In this document: positions 19,654 to 31,165 of the stretch, piece by piece
Numbering within the stretch: position 1 is the stretch's first letter
Layout of the letters: the number at the start of each line of letters is the position of its first letter
Assembly (NCBI RefSeq): GCF_018616375.1
Contig: NZ_JAEQBB010000002.1
Span: 372,001 to 436,000, forward strand
Direction: 5' to 3'
DNA: 64,000 bases
Source of the DNA: Exiguobacterium sp. J17977
GTDB lineage: Bacteria > Bacillota > Bacilli > Exiguobacteriales > Exiguobacteriaceae
The notes under the pieces: model-generated
What the model was told of the DNA's origin: nothing
Seen by the model: only the letters and a program-made list of their open reading frames with translations
Database searches by the model: none
Program-made: the position numbers and the translations under genes

Positions 19654-20198
19654 TCAGAATCGCCTCCGATCGTTTCTACGATGACTTGGTCGTTTGTATA
19701 GACGCACAACTCTCCGGCAATCTCAAGAGCAGCGCGGGCTATGTCTTCCGCTGATTTCTCAGGCGAATGGCGCACGAGCGCGCGCCCGGCAGCGAGCGCA
19801 TAGTTCCCGCCCGAACCGATCGCTAAAATGCCATCATCCGGTTCAATCACTTCGCCGTTCCCAGACACGAGCAGTAGGTGCTCACGGTCCATGACAATCA
19901 AGAGCGCTTCGAGTTGACGGAGCATCTTATCCCCGCGCCACTCTTTGGCCAGCTCGACGGCCGCACGCGGCAAGTTTCCGTTATACATCTCTAGCTTTGA
20001 TTCAAACTTCTCGAACAGCGTGAATGCGTCGGCAACGCTTCCTGCGAATCCGGCGACGACTTTACCGCCGTAGAGACGTCTTACTTTTTTGGCCTTGTTT
20101 TTCATGATGACGGCGTTTCCGAACGTGACTTGTCCATCCCCGCTCATAGCACCATGCCCGTTGTGACGGACTGCGAAAATCGTGGTTGCGTGAAACAT
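19650..20198 (-). CDS. hslV: HslV (ClpQ) peptidase subunit
   Basis: HslV is the proteasome-like peptidase of HslUV. The 182 residues start [13 protein letters not shown]5 aligns with the catalytic N-terminal Thr of E. coli HslV, so four residues must be removed to expose it. The Ser-containing leader of B. subtilis CodW is missing. Typical segments [18 protein letters not shown] and [14 protein letters not shown] are present. AGGAGGTCATCAG before the ATG supports the start. It lies between xerC and hslU. Confidence 0.95.
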   Translation of the reverse strand: MFHATTIFAVRHNGHGAMSGDGQVTFGNAVIMKNKAKKVRRLYGGKVVAGFAGSVADAFTLFEKFESKLEMYNGNLPRAAVELAKEWRGDKMLRQLEALLIVMDREHLLLVSGNGEVIEPDDGILAIGSGGNYALAAGRALVRHSPEKSAEDIARAALEIAGELCVYTNDQVIVETIGGDSE

Positions 20199-20209
20199 CT
20201 GATGACCTC

Positions 20210-21091
20210 CTACTTTCTCGGATGTGTGGCTTGATAGACCGCTCGCAAGCGTTCCGTAGAGACGTGGGTGTAACGCCCCGTCGTCGAGAGCGACTCGTGG
20301 CCGAGCAACTCTTGGACGGCACGGAGGTCGGCCCCGCGCTCGAGCAAGTCCGTCGCAAAACTATGACGGAGCGAGTGAGGCGTCAACGGCTTATGCAGGC
20401 CGCCTTGTTTCCTCAGACGCTTCATGACGTAGCGAATTTGGTCTGTTGTCACTCGATTCCCTTTTTGACTGAGGAATAATGCCGTTTCTTGGGGGGAAGC
20501 GCATGTTCGGCGTGCATCGAGATAACGATTGAGCGCCTCGATGGCGAACTGCCCGATTGGAATGTAGCGTTCTTTCTTCCCTTTCCCGACGACATGCACG
20601 AAGGCGAGTTCGGCATCGTAAGACGACACGTCCATCCCGCACAACTCGGCGACGCGCATGCCCGTCCCGTATAGCATCTCGACGATGGCGACATCACGGG
20701 CCCTCAGGAACGGATCATCTTGTCCGTCCGCGGTCGCGATGAGCTGTTCGACCTCGCTCGGCACGGCGAACGTCGGAAGCGTCTTGCGCCGCTTCGGTGA
20801 CGTCAGGCCGTGGAACAGTGGATCGACACCCGTCTCCCGTGCCACAAATTTCCCGAATTGTTTGAGGCACGACACTTTTTGGGCGACCGTCGTCGTGGCG
20901 TTGTCCGCCTCATAAAGGGCATATAAATAACGCCGCGCCGACTGCACATCATACGGATCTTGATGTGTCGATTGGCAATAAGCGGCGTACTGGTCGAGCG
21001 TCTGCTCGTAAGAGCGTTTCGTATGAGGAGACAGTCGGCGTTCGACTTGGCAATAGCGCAAAAATGACTGTTGATCGTCACCGAATCCCAT
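20210..21091 (-). CDS. xerC: Tyrosine recombinase XerC (CodV)
   Basis: XerC resolves chromosome dimers at dif together with XerD. The 293 residues have an N-terminal SAM-like DNA-binding domain (about 5-90) and a catalytic domain with the full R146-K170-H239-R242-H265-Y274 set. It is the first gene of the xerC-hslV-hslU-codY unit, the order of codVWXY in B. subtilis. GAGGGGGCGAGAGA precedes the ATG. Confidence 0.94.
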   Translation of the reverse strand: MGFGDDQQSFLRYCQVERRLSPHTKRSYEQTLDQYAAYCQSTHQDPYDVQSARRYLYALYEADNATTTVAQKVSCLKQFGKFVARETGVDPLFHGLTSPKRRKTLPTFAVPSEVEQLIATADGQDDPFLRARDVAIVEMLYGTGMRVAELCGMDVSSYDAELAFVHVVGKGKKERYIPIGQFAIEALNRYLDARRTCASPQETALFLSQKGNRVTTDQIRYVMKRLRKQGGLHKPLTPHSLRHSFATDLLERGADLRAVQELLGHESLSTTGRYTHVSTERLRAVYQATHPRK

Positions 21092-21146
21092 TCTCTCGCC
21101 CCCTCGTTTTCAGCTTAAAAACGCATGTTCCCGTCAAATCGAAATT

Positions 21147-21175
21147 AGCATAGCACACACCGTCAGAGGTGACAA
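21147..21175 (-). promoter_or_regulatory. Sigma-A promoter of xerC-hslV-hslU-codY
   Basis: On the minus strand TTGTCA (21170-21175) and TATGCT (21147-21152) are 17 bases apart, about 55 bases before the xerC start. It directly follows a CodY-like box. Confidence 0.75.
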
Positions 21176-21188
21176 TAGATAGCCCTTC

Positions 21189-21203
21189 AATAATCTGAAA
21201 ATT
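21189..21203 (-). promoter_or_regulatory. CodY-like operator upstream of the codY operon
   Basis: The minus-strand sequence AATTTTCAGATTATT matches 13 of 15 positions of the CodY consensus AATTTTCWGAAAATT. It ends 13 bases before the -35 element of the xerC operon promoter. Binding has to be tested; a site here would let CodY control its own transcription. Confidence 0.55.
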
Positions 21204-21246
21204 TTCAAAGTGTTGTACAAATTACACAATTGAAATTTAAATTCAC

Positions 21247-21273
21247 AAAAAAGGAGCCAAAAATTGGCTCCTT
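21247..21273 (-). terminator. Rho-independent terminator after trmFO
   Basis: A perfect 10-bp stem (AAGGAGCCAA with TTGGCTCCTT) is followed on the minus strand by a run of T, just after the trmFO stop. Confidence 0.92.
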
Positions 21274-21277
21274 CCCC

Positions 21278-22585
21278 TTAAATCTCTTTATATTGCTGAA
21301 TCGTTTCAAGGGCACGGTTCGCATAACGTTCGTACCGTTCTTGTTTCTTCATTTTCTTCGGCGCATCTTCGAGCGACGGCACGAGCCCGAAGTTTGCGTT
21401 CATCGGTTGGAAGTGCTTGCCGTCCGTCGTCGTGATATAGTGCGCCATCGAACCGAGCATCGTCTCGCGTGGCAAGACGACGAGTTCTTCACCGGCAATC
21501 AGTTTCGCTGCGTTAATCCCAGCGAGGAGCCCTGACGCCGCCGATTCGACGTACCCTTCCACACCGGTCATCTGCCCGGCGAAGAACAACGTGTCGCGTG
21601 ACCGCGCCTGATACGTCGGTTTCAACAGGCTCGGTGAGTTGATGAACGTGTTCCGGTGCATGACACCGTAGCGCACGATCTCCGCGTTCTCGAGACCTGG
21701 GATGAGTTGAAGGATGCGTTTCTGTTCGCCCCATTTGAGGTGGGTCTGGAAACCGACCAAGTTGAACAGCGTGCCGGCCGAGTTGTCTTGACGTAACTGC
21801 ACGACCGCGTGCGGACGTTTGCCCGTCTTCGGATCTTCAAGGCCGACCGGTTTCATCGGTCCGAACAAGAGCGTCTTCTTGCCGCGTTGGGCGAGGACTT
21901 CAAACGGCATGCAGCCTTCGAAGTAAATCTCTTTCTCGAACTCTTTGAGCGGGACGACTTCTGCTTTGACGAGCTCGTCGTAGAACACGTCGAACTCTTC
22001 TTCCGTCATCGGACAGTTGAGGTACGCCGCCTCACCTTTGTCGTAACGTGATTTCAAATAGACCTTGTCCCGGTCGATCGTCTCGCCGTCTAAAATCGGT
22101 GCCGCGGCGTCGTAGAAGTAAAGGTAATCTTCCCCTGTGAACGCTTTGAGCGAAGCCGAGAGGTCCGGTGACGTGAGCGGACCGGTCGCCATGATGACGA
22201 TCCCGTCCGGAATCGCCGTAATCTCTTCGTTGTGCACCGTCACGTTCGGATGGTTTCTCAACGTGTCCGTCACGAAGCCGGCGAAGTCATGACGGTCGAC
22301 GGCGAGAGCGCCACCGGCCGGTACACTTGCCGTGTCGGCCGCTTTCAAGATGAGCGAGTCGAGCGTGCGCATCTCTTCTTTCAAGACGCCGACCGCGTTT
22401 TGGAGCCCGTTCGCTCGTAGCGAGTTCGAGCAGACCAGTTCAGCGAATTGGTCCGTATGGTGTGCCGGTGTCTTTCGGACCGGTCTCATTTCATACAAAT
22501 CGACTTGAATTCCGCGTTTCGCGAGTTGCCAAGCCGCCTCGGAGCCGGCGAGGCCCGCTCCGATCACAGTTACACGTTGCTGCAA
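21278..22585 (-). CDS. trmFO: tRNA (uracil-54-C5)-methyltransferase TrmFO
   Basis: TrmFO makes ribothymidine at tRNA position 54 using methylene-tetrahydrofolate and FAD. A TTG at 22585 ([19 protein letters not shown]) has AGGAGG 7 bases upstream and gives 435 residues, the B. subtilis length; an ATG at 22636 lies inside topA and is unlikely. The N-terminal FAD-binding [11 protein letters not shown] motif and the [16 protein letters not shown] segment near the C-terminus are typical. It starts 2 bases after topA. Confidence 0.95.
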   Translation of the reverse strand: MQQRVTVIGAGLAGSEAAWQLAKRGIQVDLYEMRPVRKTPAHHTDQFAELVCSNSLRANGLQNAVGVLKEEMRTLDSLILKAADTASVPAGGALAVDRHDFAGFVTDTLRNHPNVTVHNEEITAIPDGIVIMATGPLTSPDLSASLKAFTGEDYLYFYDAAAPILDGETIDRDKVYLKSRYDKGEAAYLNCPMTEEEFDVFYDELVKAEVVPLKEFEKEIYFEGCMPFEVLAQRGKKTLLFGPMKPVGLEDPKTGKRPHAVVQLRQDNSAGTLFNLVGFQTHLKWGEQKRILQLIPGLENAEIVRYGVMHRNTFINSPSLLKPTYQARSRDTLFFAGQMTGVEGYVESAASGLLAGINAAKLIAGEELVVLPRETMLGSMAHYITTTDGKHFQPMNANFGLVPSLEDAPKKMKKQERYERYANRALETIQQYKEI

Positions 22586-22587
22586 AG

Positions 22588-24684
<2,097 letters not shown>

Positions 24685-24723
24685 ACATCTGCTCCCCTTT
24701 TAGAGGTCATTTAAATCCCTACC

Positions 24724-24753
24724 ATAATATTCATGTTGTCGATGGTTTGTCAA
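24724..24753 (-). promoter_or_regulatory. Sigma-A promoter of topA
   Basis: TTGACA (24748-24753) and TATTAT (24724-24729) are 18 bases apart, 40 bases before the topA ATG. The -35 hexamer includes the dprA stop codon TGA. Confidence 0.75.
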
Positions 24754-25541
24754 CGTCCAATCCTTGAACAGGTTAGAATTTGATCGGCAGTCGTCAATGG
24801 AATCGCCCCGTCTTCAATCAATTGATTCGGACCGGCCGCGAGCGGATCGAGCGGGCTTCCAGGCACTGCGAATACCGTCTTTCCTTGCTCGAGGGCATGT
24901 CCGACCGTGTTCATCGTCCCGCTTTTGTGACGGGCCTGGATGACGACGAGTCGATTGGCAAGTCCGCTGACAAGACGATTTCGTTCTAAAAATTGAAATT
25001 TTTTGACAGGTGTTTCCGGTGTGTATTCCGTGAGGAGTAACCCGTGTCGCGAAATCCGCTCGAACAAGGGGGCGTGGACCTGTGGATACAAGTGCGAAAA
25101 GCCCGCTCCGAGGATGGCGATGGTCGGCCGGTCATGATCGAGCGACAGCTCATGGACGAGACCGTCGATGCCGAGCGCCCCACCCGAGACGGAGACAGTT
25201 TCTTCTATTAAAGGACGGAAATGTTCGACAAGTCGACGGCTGATGCGATTCAATTCACGGCTTCCGACCAATGCGGTCGTTTGTTGATGTAGTACCTCTA
25301 AATCGCCTCGATAAAACAAACAATACGGCGGATTCGGGATGTGGAGCAGCGCGGACGGGAACAATTCGTCCTCCCACGTCAAAAAACGATCGTACGTGAC
25401 CGTGGAACGAAGCGCCCGTTCGGCCTTGCTCCGGACGCGCGGATGGAACTGATGCATGTTCATATGCGTGTGAGACAAGTAATGATGGACGAACTCGACC
25501 GGCAACCGTTCGGCTGCGAATCGAGCGATTGTTTGATTCAT
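24750..25541 (-). CDS. dprA: DNA processing protein DprA (Smf)
   Basis: DprA loads RecA on incoming single-stranded DNA during transformation. The start at 25541 (MNQTIARFAAERL) follows AGAGGTGA and gives 263 residues. The Rossmann-like core shows TALVGSRELN, SGGALGID, IAILGAGFSHLYP and the ERNRLVSGLANRLVVIQ segment. The usual SGSL-type motif reads SGTMNT. There is no C-terminal winged helix, and the protein is shorter than the approximately 297 residues of B. subtilis Smf. Confidence 0.9.
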   Translation of the reverse strand: MNQTIARFAAERLPVEFVHHYLSHTHMNMHQFHPRVRSKAERALRSTVTYDRFLTWEDELFPSALLHIPNPPYCLFYRGDLEVLHQQTTALVGSRELNRISRRLVEHFRPLIEETVSVSGGALGIDGLVHELSLDHDRPTIAILGAGFSHLYPQVHAPLFERISRHGLLLTEYTPETPVKKFQFLERNRLVSGLANRLVVIQARHKSGTMNTVGHALEQGKTVFAVPGSPLDPLAAGPNQLIEDGAIPLTTADQILTCSRIGR

Positions 25542-25554
25542 CACAATCACCTCT

Positions 25555-25585
25555 AAAAAATGAGGGATGCTGCGCATCCCCCATT
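25555..25585 (-). terminator. Rho-independent terminator after sucD
   Basis: A 12-bp stem with one mismatch (AATGGGGGATGC with GCATCCCTCATT) is followed by six T on the minus strand. The T run lies next to the dprA ribosome binding site. Confidence 0.88.
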
Positions 25586-25594
25586 CCGAATGGT

Positions 25595-26512
25595 TTACGT
25601 TGTCGGTTGACCCGTCACGCAAGCTTCATACAAACCTTGTTGTTTCAACACCCGGATGAGTGTCTCTCCGATGACGGCAGGCGTCTCGGCGACTTCAATC
25701 CCGTTGGCGTTCAACGTCTTGATTTTCTCAGCGGCCGTACCTTTTCCGCCCGAGATGATGGCGCCGGCATGGCCCATCCGTTTGCCTTCAGGGGCTGTTT
25801 GACCACCGATGAAACCGATGACCGGTTTCGTCATGTTCGCCTTCACCCATTCCGCAGCCTCTTCTTCAGCCGTTCCACCGATTTCACCAATCATGATGAC
25901 CGCTTTCGTGTCCTCGTCTTCATTGAACGCTTGGAGCGTGTCGATGAAGTTCGTGCCGTTGACCGGGTCTCCACCGATTCCGACAGCTGTCGATTGTCCG
26001 ATTCCGGCAGTCGTCAACTGATGGACCGCCTCATACGTGAGCGTCCCTGAGCGCGAGACAATACCGACGTGGCCTTTCGTGTGGATATAGCCTGGCATGA
26101 TACCAAGTTTCGCTTCCCCTGGCGTGATGATCCCCGGGCAGTTCGGTCCGATGAGACGGGCCGGTTTGTCCTCGAGGTAACGCTTCACTTGAATCATATC
26201 GATGACCGGGATACCTTCTGTGATACAGATGATCAACTCGATACCGCTATCGGCCGCTTCCATAATCGAATCGGCTGCGAATGCAGGTGGCACGTAGATG
26301 ATTGACGCGTTCGCGCCAGTCGCTTCGACTGCCTCGGATACCGTGTTAAAGACCGGTACGCCGTCAAGGACGGTCGTGCCACCTTTACCAGGTGTCACTC
26401 CTCCGACCAATTTCGTGTTATATGCCAGCATCTGTTCGCCGTGGAACAGACCTTGTTTCCCCGTGATCCCTTGAATGATCACTTTTGTATCTTGATTCGC
26501 CCAAATACTCAT
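25595..26512 (-). CDS. sucD: Succinyl-CoA synthetase alpha subunit
   Basis: SucD with SucC converts succinyl-CoA to succinate with substrate-level phosphorylation in the TCA cycle. The 305 residues include the CoA-binding Rossmann fold ([14 protein letters not shown]) and the phosphohistidine site in [23 protein letters not shown] precedes the ATG. It follows sucC by 12 bases. Confidence 0.97.
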   Translation of the reverse strand: MSIWANQDTKVIIQGITGKQGLFHGEQMLAYNTKLVGGVTPGKGGTTVLDGVPVFNTVSEAVEATGANASIIYVPPAFAADSIMEAADSGIELIICITEGIPVIDMIQVKRYLEDKPARLIGPNCPGIITPGEAKLGIMPGYIHTKGHVGIVSRSGTLTYEAVHQLTTAGIGQSTAVGIGGDPVNGTNFIDTLQAFNEDEDTKAVIMIGEIGGTAEEEAAEWVKANMTKPVIGFIGGQTAPEGKRMGHAGAIISGGKGTAAEKIKTLNANGIEVAETPAVIGETLIRVLKQQGLYEACVTGQPTT

Positions 26513-26524
26513 GTCGTTTCCCCC

Positions 26525-27685
26525 TTATCGAACGAGTGCCGCGATTTTTTCTGCACCGTCAGCCATCGAGCTCGCCGAAGTGATCGCAAGTCCAGATTCA
26601 TCGAGAATGCGTCGTCCCGCATCCACGTTCGTACCTTCTAACCGAACGACGAGTGGTAAATCGAGACCGATTTCTTTCGTCGCCGCGACGATACCTTCAG
26701 CAATGATGTCACACTTCATGATGCCACCAAAGATGTTCACGAAGATTCCTTTGACTTGGTCGTCTGACAAAATCAATTTGAACGCTTCCGTTACTTTTTC
26801 TTTCGTTGCACCGCCGCCTACATCGAGGAAGTTAGCGGGTTCGGCGCCATAATGCTTGATGATATCCATCGTCGCCATGGCGAGGCCGGCACCGTTAACG
26901 AGGCAACCGATGTTGCCGTCGAGCGCGATATAGCTGAGGTCGTGTTTTGACGCCTCGACTTCACGCGGATCTTCTTCTGTCGTATCGCGCAGGTCGACGA
27001 TGTCTTTATGACGATACAGCGCGTTGCTGTCGAAGTTGAGCTTCGCATCGAGTGCGATGACGTTGCCATCTTTCGTCGTGACGAGCGGGTTGATTTCCGC
27101 AATCGTGCAGTCTGTCTCGACATACACTTTATACAATTTCATGACCATGTCGCTGAATTTGTTGACGAGCTTGGTCGGCACTTCCATCTTGAACGCAAGA
27201 CGGCGTGCTTGGAACGGACGGAGTCCGACGACTGGGTCGACGACTTCTTTATGAATCTTTTCAGGTGTATGTTCAGCGACTTCCTCGATGTCCATACCGC
27301 CTTCTGATGAACCCATGATGACAATTCGGCCGATCGAACGGTCAAGCACAAGTCCTAAGTAAAATTCTTGGTCAATCGCAGAGCCTTCTTCAATGTAAAG
27401 GCGTTGCACGACTTTTCCTTCTGGTCCAGTCTGATGCGTGACGAGCGTCTTGCCGAGAATCTCTGACGCGTACTGTTTGACTTCTTCATCCGACTTCGCA
27501 AGTTTGACACCGCCGGCTTTCCCGCGGCCCCCTGCGTGGATCTGGGCTTTGACAACTTTTAGTTCACCGTCTAGCTTGGCGGCGGCTGAGGCTGCTTCTT
27601 CAACCGTGAACGCCGGATAGCCCGTAGGTACGGCCACTCCAAACGCCCGAAGCAATTCTTTCGCCTGATACTCATGGATATTCAT
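26525..27685 (-). CDS. sucC: Succinyl-CoA synthetase beta subunit
   Basis: The nucleotide-binding subunit of succinyl-CoA synthetase, 386 residues. The N-terminus [17 protein letters not shown] and the ATP-grasp domain ([16 protein letters not shown]) are typical, as is the C-terminal [11 protein letters not shown] segment. A sigma-A promoter overlapped by a cre-like site precedes it. Confidence 0.97.
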   Translation of the reverse strand: MNIHEYQAKELLRAFGVAVPTGYPAFTVEEAASAAAKLDGELKVVKAQIHAGGRGKAGGVKLAKSDEEVKQYASEILGKTLVTHQTGPEGKVVQRLYIEEGSAIDQEFYLGLVLDRSIGRIVIMGSSEGGMDIEEVAEHTPEKIHKEVVDPVVGLRPFQARRLAFKMEVPTKLVNKFSDMVMKLYKVYVETDCTIAEINPLVTTKDGNVIALDAKLNFDSNALYRHKDIVDLRDTTEEDPREVEASKHDLSYIALDGNIGCLVNGAGLAMATMDIIKHYGAEPANFLDVGGGATKEKVTEAFKLILSDDQVKGIFVNIFGGIMKCDIIAEGIVAATKEIGLDLPLVVRLEGTNVDAGRRILDESGLAITSASSMADGAEKIAALVR

Positions 27686-27724
27686 TTCGTTTCCCCCTTA
27701 GTCCCCTTTAATATCGGCACGTCT

Positions 27725-27754
27725 ATTGTAACGAAAAACTGAAAGCGCTGTCTA
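27725..27754 (-). promoter_or_regulatory. Sigma-A promoter of sucCD
   Basis: TAGACA (27749-27754) and TACAAT (27725-27730) are 18 bases apart, 40 bases before the sucC start. Confidence 0.7.
27739..27753 (+). promoter_or_regulatory. CcpA cre-like operator in the sucCD promoter
   Basis: CTGAAAGCGCTGTCT matches 14 of 15 positions of the cre consensus WTGNAANCGNWNNCW and lies over the -35 element and spacer of the sucCD promoter. The site suggests glucose repression of these TCA-cycle genes. Confidence 0.65.
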
Positions 27755-27796
27755 TCGTTCTTGCTTTAAGTTTTCATCTTTTTTTCACATCTACCC

Positions 27797-28066
27797 CTAG
27801 ACATCTTCGATTTTTCCTTGTTCCATCTGATAAAGAAACACGAAAAGCTCGGCGATGACCTGATACAGGTCGTCCGGAATCTGCTCTTCAATCTGCAGGG
27901 CGGACAAGAGCGACAACAAAGCCGGGTCCTCATGAATCGGCACTCCGCTCGCTTGTGCGAGCGCGAGCATGCGCTCGGCGACGAGTCCGCCCCCTTTGGC
28001 GACGACGCGCGGCGACTCCATCGATTGCTCATAGGACAAGGCGATGGCTTGTTTGCGATCGGTCAT
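27797..28066 (-). CDS. ylqH: FlhB C-terminal-like protein YlqH
   Basis: An 89-residue protein resembling the cytoplasmic domain of FlhB (AIALSYEQ..., GGGLVAERMLALAQASGVPI, DLYQVIAELFVFLYQ), but lacking membrane helices and with no NPTH cleavage motif. The same small gene lies before sucC in B. subtilis. Such FlhB-like fragments can partly stand in for the FlhB C-terminus in some bacteria; its role here is unknown. It overlaps ylqG by 4 bases. Confidence 0.85.
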   Translation of the reverse strand: MTDRKQAIALSYEQSMESPRVVAKGGGLVAERMLALAQASGVPIHEDPALLSLLSALQIEEQIPDDLYQVIAELFVFLYQMEQGKIEDV

Positions 28067-28914
28067 ATGCGTTGGTCCACCTTTCCGAGCGGGGCGAACG
28101 TGTCCGGTAGCGCTGTTTCCCGCTTTGCTTCGAACGAGAAGCGCGACAGCTCGTAACCGCTCGCTTCGAGTGCGCGCCCGAGCAATGGTTCATAGGCGTT
28201 GACGAACGGACTCAAATCATGTTGCTCGTTGAACACTTTAACCGACACGTACCGCTTCTGGACGAGCAAATCGATGCCCGTCTCTCCATATTTCGGCGTC
28301 TCGAGGAATAGAACGATGCGGGCATGGTCGGAGTCGATGACCTCGCCTTTCGGCGCCTCGAGACGGAATCGTACTTGTTCAAACGGTCCTAAATGCGGTA
28401 TGTGAAATGCTTGAACGACGAACGGCGGGGCCTGCACGGCGTTGAACGTCTCCTGGGTCCGGACGAACTGTTCGAACTTCGGGTCGCCTTTCGCTTTGAA
28501 CAGCTCGCCGACGAGCTGCTTCACGTCGGCCCCGGCCCCGCTCTCGAGCAGTTGCCGGCCTTGCGCCTGGAGCGGCTCGGGCATAGCGAGCGGCTGACGG
28601 GCCATGCGCCCGAGCTCGCTGCCGAGCTGGGCGAGCGGTGACCGCGCTGCTTGTGCGAGCGCTTCGGCTTGTTGCGGCACGACTTTCAAGACAAGCTTCG
28701 GCTCGAGCTCCGTGACGACCATCTTGTACGTCACGTTCTCTTTGACGTCGGCGTTCACCCCGACCCGGAACATGCCTTGTGGCAGCTGCATGACCGCCTC
28801 GCCGCCAGGCAACAGCTGGAGCACCCGGCCGACGACCGTATTGCCGACGAGCAGGTGCCGTGAATTTTGTTCGGTGACCTTGAACGGCAGGACGCCTTGG
28901 TGATCGATGCGCAT
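28063..28914 (-). CDS. ylqG: Conserved protein YlqG
   Basis: A 283-residue protein matching the position of ylqG, between rnhB and ylqH. No signal peptide, membrane helix or catalytic motif is seen. The N-terminal part reads like a small beta-rich domain (LLVGNTVVGRVLQLL) and a Gln/Ala/Leu-rich middle follows. The family is linked to flagellar genes only by its FlhB-like neighbour and by a loose likeness to FliK-type composition. I assign no function. Confidence 0.75.
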   Translation of the reverse strand: MRIDHQGVLPFKVTEQNSRHLLVGNTVVGRVLQLLPGGEAVMQLPQGMFRVGVNADVKENVTYKMVVTELEPKLVLKVVPQQAEALAQAARSPLAQLGSELGRMARQPLAMPEPLQAQGRQLLESGAGADVKQLVGELFKAKGDPKFEQFVRTQETFNAVQAPPFVVQAFHIPHLGPFEQVRFRLEAPKGEVIDSDHARIVLFLETPKYGETGIDLLVQKRYVSVKVFNEQHDLSPFVNAYEPLLGRALEASGYELSRFSFEAKRETALPDTFAPLGKVDQRI

Positions 28915-28925
28915 CGTGTCCCCTC

Positions 28926-29678
28926 CTACATTTGTTTAATCGGCGCGAACGATTTCCGGTGAATCGGTGTGATGCCGTGTTCCGCGAGGCCGGTCAAATG
29001 GTCTTTCGTGCCATAGCCCGCGTTCCGCTCGAACCCGTACCCGGGATAGAGGACGGCGTAATCCTCCATCATGTTGTCGCGAACGACTTTGGCGACGACG
29101 CTCGCCGCCGCGATCGAGACGCTCCGCGCATCGCCTTTAATGAGCGACTGCTGCGGGATGTCGAGGTCGAGCCGCATCGCGTCAATCAACAGCGCATCGA
29201 CCGTTCCGAGCTGTCGGACCGCCTCCACCATCGCCAGTTTCGTCGCCTCATAAATATTGACCTGGTCGATCACGTCGGCGTCGACGATGCCGACCCCGAC
29301 CGACGCCTCGTCCATGAGAATGCGGTATGCCGATTCCCGCGCCCGTTTCGACATCTTTTTCGAATCGTTCAGGCCGGGGTGATAAAACCCTTCCGGCAAG
29401 ATGACGGCCGCCGCGACGACGGGACCCGCGAGTGGCCCACGACCGACCTCATCGACGCCGCCGATTAGACTGAACCCTTGGGCCTTCCACTCGTCTTCGA
29501 ACGCGTGACGGGCCGTATAATCGGCACGTAGGGCATGTTCTTGTGCGAACTGCCGCTCTCGTTGCCGGATGAGCGCCTGGACACCCGCCCGCGGGTCGTC
29601 TGTCAACTCGGCCCGCACTTGCTCCCACTCTTCATATCGGACCGTCTGTAACCGTTGTTTAATCGCTTGAATCGTCAT
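28926..29678 (-). CDS. rnhB: Ribonuclease HII
   Basis: RNase HII removes RNA from RNA-DNA hybrids and single ribonucleotides from DNA. The start at 29678 (MTIQAIKQRLQTVRY) follows AGGAGG and gives 250 residues; an extension to 29723 overlaps the rbgA terminator. The active-site motif GVDEVGRGPLAGPVVAAAV and later acidic residues (LLIDAMRLDL) are present. The order rbgA-rnhB-ylqG matches B. subtilis. Confidence 0.95.
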   Translation of the reverse strand: MTIQAIKQRLQTVRYEEWEQVRAELTDDPRAGVQALIRQRERQFAQEHALRADYTARHAFEDEWKAQGFSLIGGVDEVGRGPLAGPVVAAAVILPEGFYHPGLNDSKKMSKRARESAYRILMDEASVGVGIVDADVIDQVNIYEATKLAMVEAVRQLGTVDALLIDAMRLDLDIPQQSLIKGDARSVSIAAASVVAKVVRDNMMEDYAVLYPGYGFERNAGYGTKDHLTGLAEHGITPIHRKSFAPIKQM

Positions 29679-29694
29679 TCCGTTCCTCCTATTC

Positions 29695-29721
29695 AAAAAA
29701 GCCCTGTTTGCACAGGACTTC
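29695..29721 (-). terminator. Terminator-like hairpin between rbgA and rnhB
   Basis: An 8-bp stem with one mismatch (AAGTCCTG with CAGGGCTT) starts at the rbgA stop and is followed by six T on the minus strand. As rnhB starts only 17 bases later it may lower, not abolish, readthrough. Confidence 0.7.
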
Positions 29722-30580
29722 ACGCCATGTCATGGTCGGCCGGCGTCTCGAGGGAGACGCGTCCGATTTTCTCATGACGCAGTTCGTTCAATAGTAATTC
29801 GCTCGCTTTCTCGAAATCGACGTAGCCGCCGCTGACGAGTCCGCGTTTCTTCCCGATCAATTCGAGCAATTCGACGGCGTCTTCCGGCAGTTGATCGATT
29901 TTGAATCGCTCTTTCAACTGGTCCGGATAGCGGGCCGACAGCTCGCGGGCCGTATAGAGCGCGATATCATCAAGGTTCAAGATATCATCCTTGATGGCCC
30001 CGGTCGCCGCCAAGCGATAGCCGACCATCTGGTCTTCGAACTTCGGCCACAGAATCCCTGGCGTATCGAGCAGTTCCATCTCGCCGCCTTTCATCTTGAT
30101 CCATTGCTGACGCTTCGTGACACCCGGACGGTCGCCGGTGACGGCGATATTGCGCCCAGCGAGGCGGTTGATGAGCGTCGACTTCCCGACGTTCGGGATG
30201 CCGATGATGAGCGCGCGGATCGGACCGGGGTTCCGGCCTTTCTCACGCATGCGGTCATGCTTCTCTTGCATGAGTTTTTCGGCGCCCGACATGAGTTGCT
30301 TCAAGCCTTTGCTATGTTTCGCGTCGACGGCGACGACCTCGATGTCATCGCGCTTCAAGGCGCGGAGCCAGGCGTCGGTGACGACCGGGTCGGCCATATC
30401 GGCTTTATTCAAGACGATGAGACGCGGTTTGCCTTCCGTGATCTCATCGACCATCGGGTTACGGCTCGATTGTGGAACACGCGCATCGACGAGTTCGATG
30501 ACGACATCGATGAGCTTTAACTTTTCTGTTACTTGTCTTCGTGCCTTGGCCATGTGGCCAGGGAACCATTGAATTGCCAA
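29720..30580 (-). CDS. rbgA: Ribosome biogenesis GTPase RbgA
   Basis: RbgA is a circularly permuted GTPase needed for a late step of 50S assembly. The 286 residues show the permuted order: G4 LNKAD (about 57-61) before G1 GIPNVGKST (127-135) and G3 DTPG. The start is a TTG at 30580 with AAGGTGG upstream. It follows lepB by 12 bases. Length equals that of the Bacillus protein within a few residues. Confidence 0.95.
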   Translation of the reverse strand: MAIQWFPGHMAKARRQVTEKLKLIDVVIELVDARVPQSSRNPMVDEITEGKPRLIVLNKADMADPVVTDAWLRALKRDDIEVVAVDAKHSKGLKQLMSGAEKLMQEKHDRMREKGRNPGPIRALIIGIPNVGKSTLINRLAGRNIAVTGDRPGVTKRQQWIKMKGGEMELLDTPGILWPKFEDQMVGYRLAATGAIKDDILNLDDIALYTARELSARYPDQLKERFKIDQLPEDAVELLELIGKKRGLVSGGYVDFEKASELLLNELRHEKIGRVSLETPADHDMA

Positions 30581-30592
30581 ACAAACACCACC

Positions 30593-31135
30593 TTATTCTT
30601 GTACGGTCCCGAAATCGCCGATCGGCCAGAACACGAAGTTCGTTTTGCCGACGACGTCCTCTTTCGGGACAAAGCCGATTTCACGGCTGTCTTTCGAGTT
30701 TTGACGATTGTCACCCATGACGAAGTACGAGCCTTCAGGGACGACCGTCTCGCCCGTTACTTGTTCGAGCGTAAAGTTTTCGGTTAGAGGAAAGCCGTTC
30801 ATCTGTGCCCGGAAATCCTCTAAATACGGTTCTTCGACCGCCTCACCGTTCAAGTAGAGCGTATCGTCCCGATATTCGAGCGTGTCGCCGGGAATGGCGA
30901 TGACGCGTTTGATATAGTCTTTCGATTCCGTCGCGTGGAAGACGATAATATCGCCCCGGTCGAGCTCACCGACGTAGTTCGAGATTTTGCTGACGATCAT
31001 GCGATCGGCATTTTGGAGCGTCGGCATCATCGACTCTCCTTCGACGATGACAGGTACAAAGATGAACGTCCGGATCACGAACGCGATGACGAGCGCAACG
31101 ACGATCGCCTTAAGCCAACTGAACACTTCTTTCAA
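30593..31135 (-). CDS. lepB: Signal peptidase I
   Basis: Membrane-bound serine protease that removes signal peptides from exported proteins. The 180 residues have one N-terminal membrane helix (about 8-28), the catalytic S35 in GESMMPTL and K76 in YIKRVIA, then the GDNRQNSKDSR box. It is of the short Bacillus SipS type. The start is a TTG. A promoter overlaps the rplS terminator in front of it. Confidence 0.95.
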   Translation of the reverse strand: MKEVFSWLKAIVVALVIAFVIRTFIFVPVIVEGESMMPTLQNADRMIVSKISNYVGELDRGDIIVFHATESKDYIKRVIAIPGDTLEYRDDTLYLNGEAVEEPYLEDFRAQMNGFPLTENFTLEQVTGETVVPEGSYFVMGDNRQNSKDSREIGFVPKEDVVGKTNFVFWPIGDFGTVQE

Positions 31136-31165
31136 CTTGCCTCACTCCTCTGTCCGTTTGAACTT

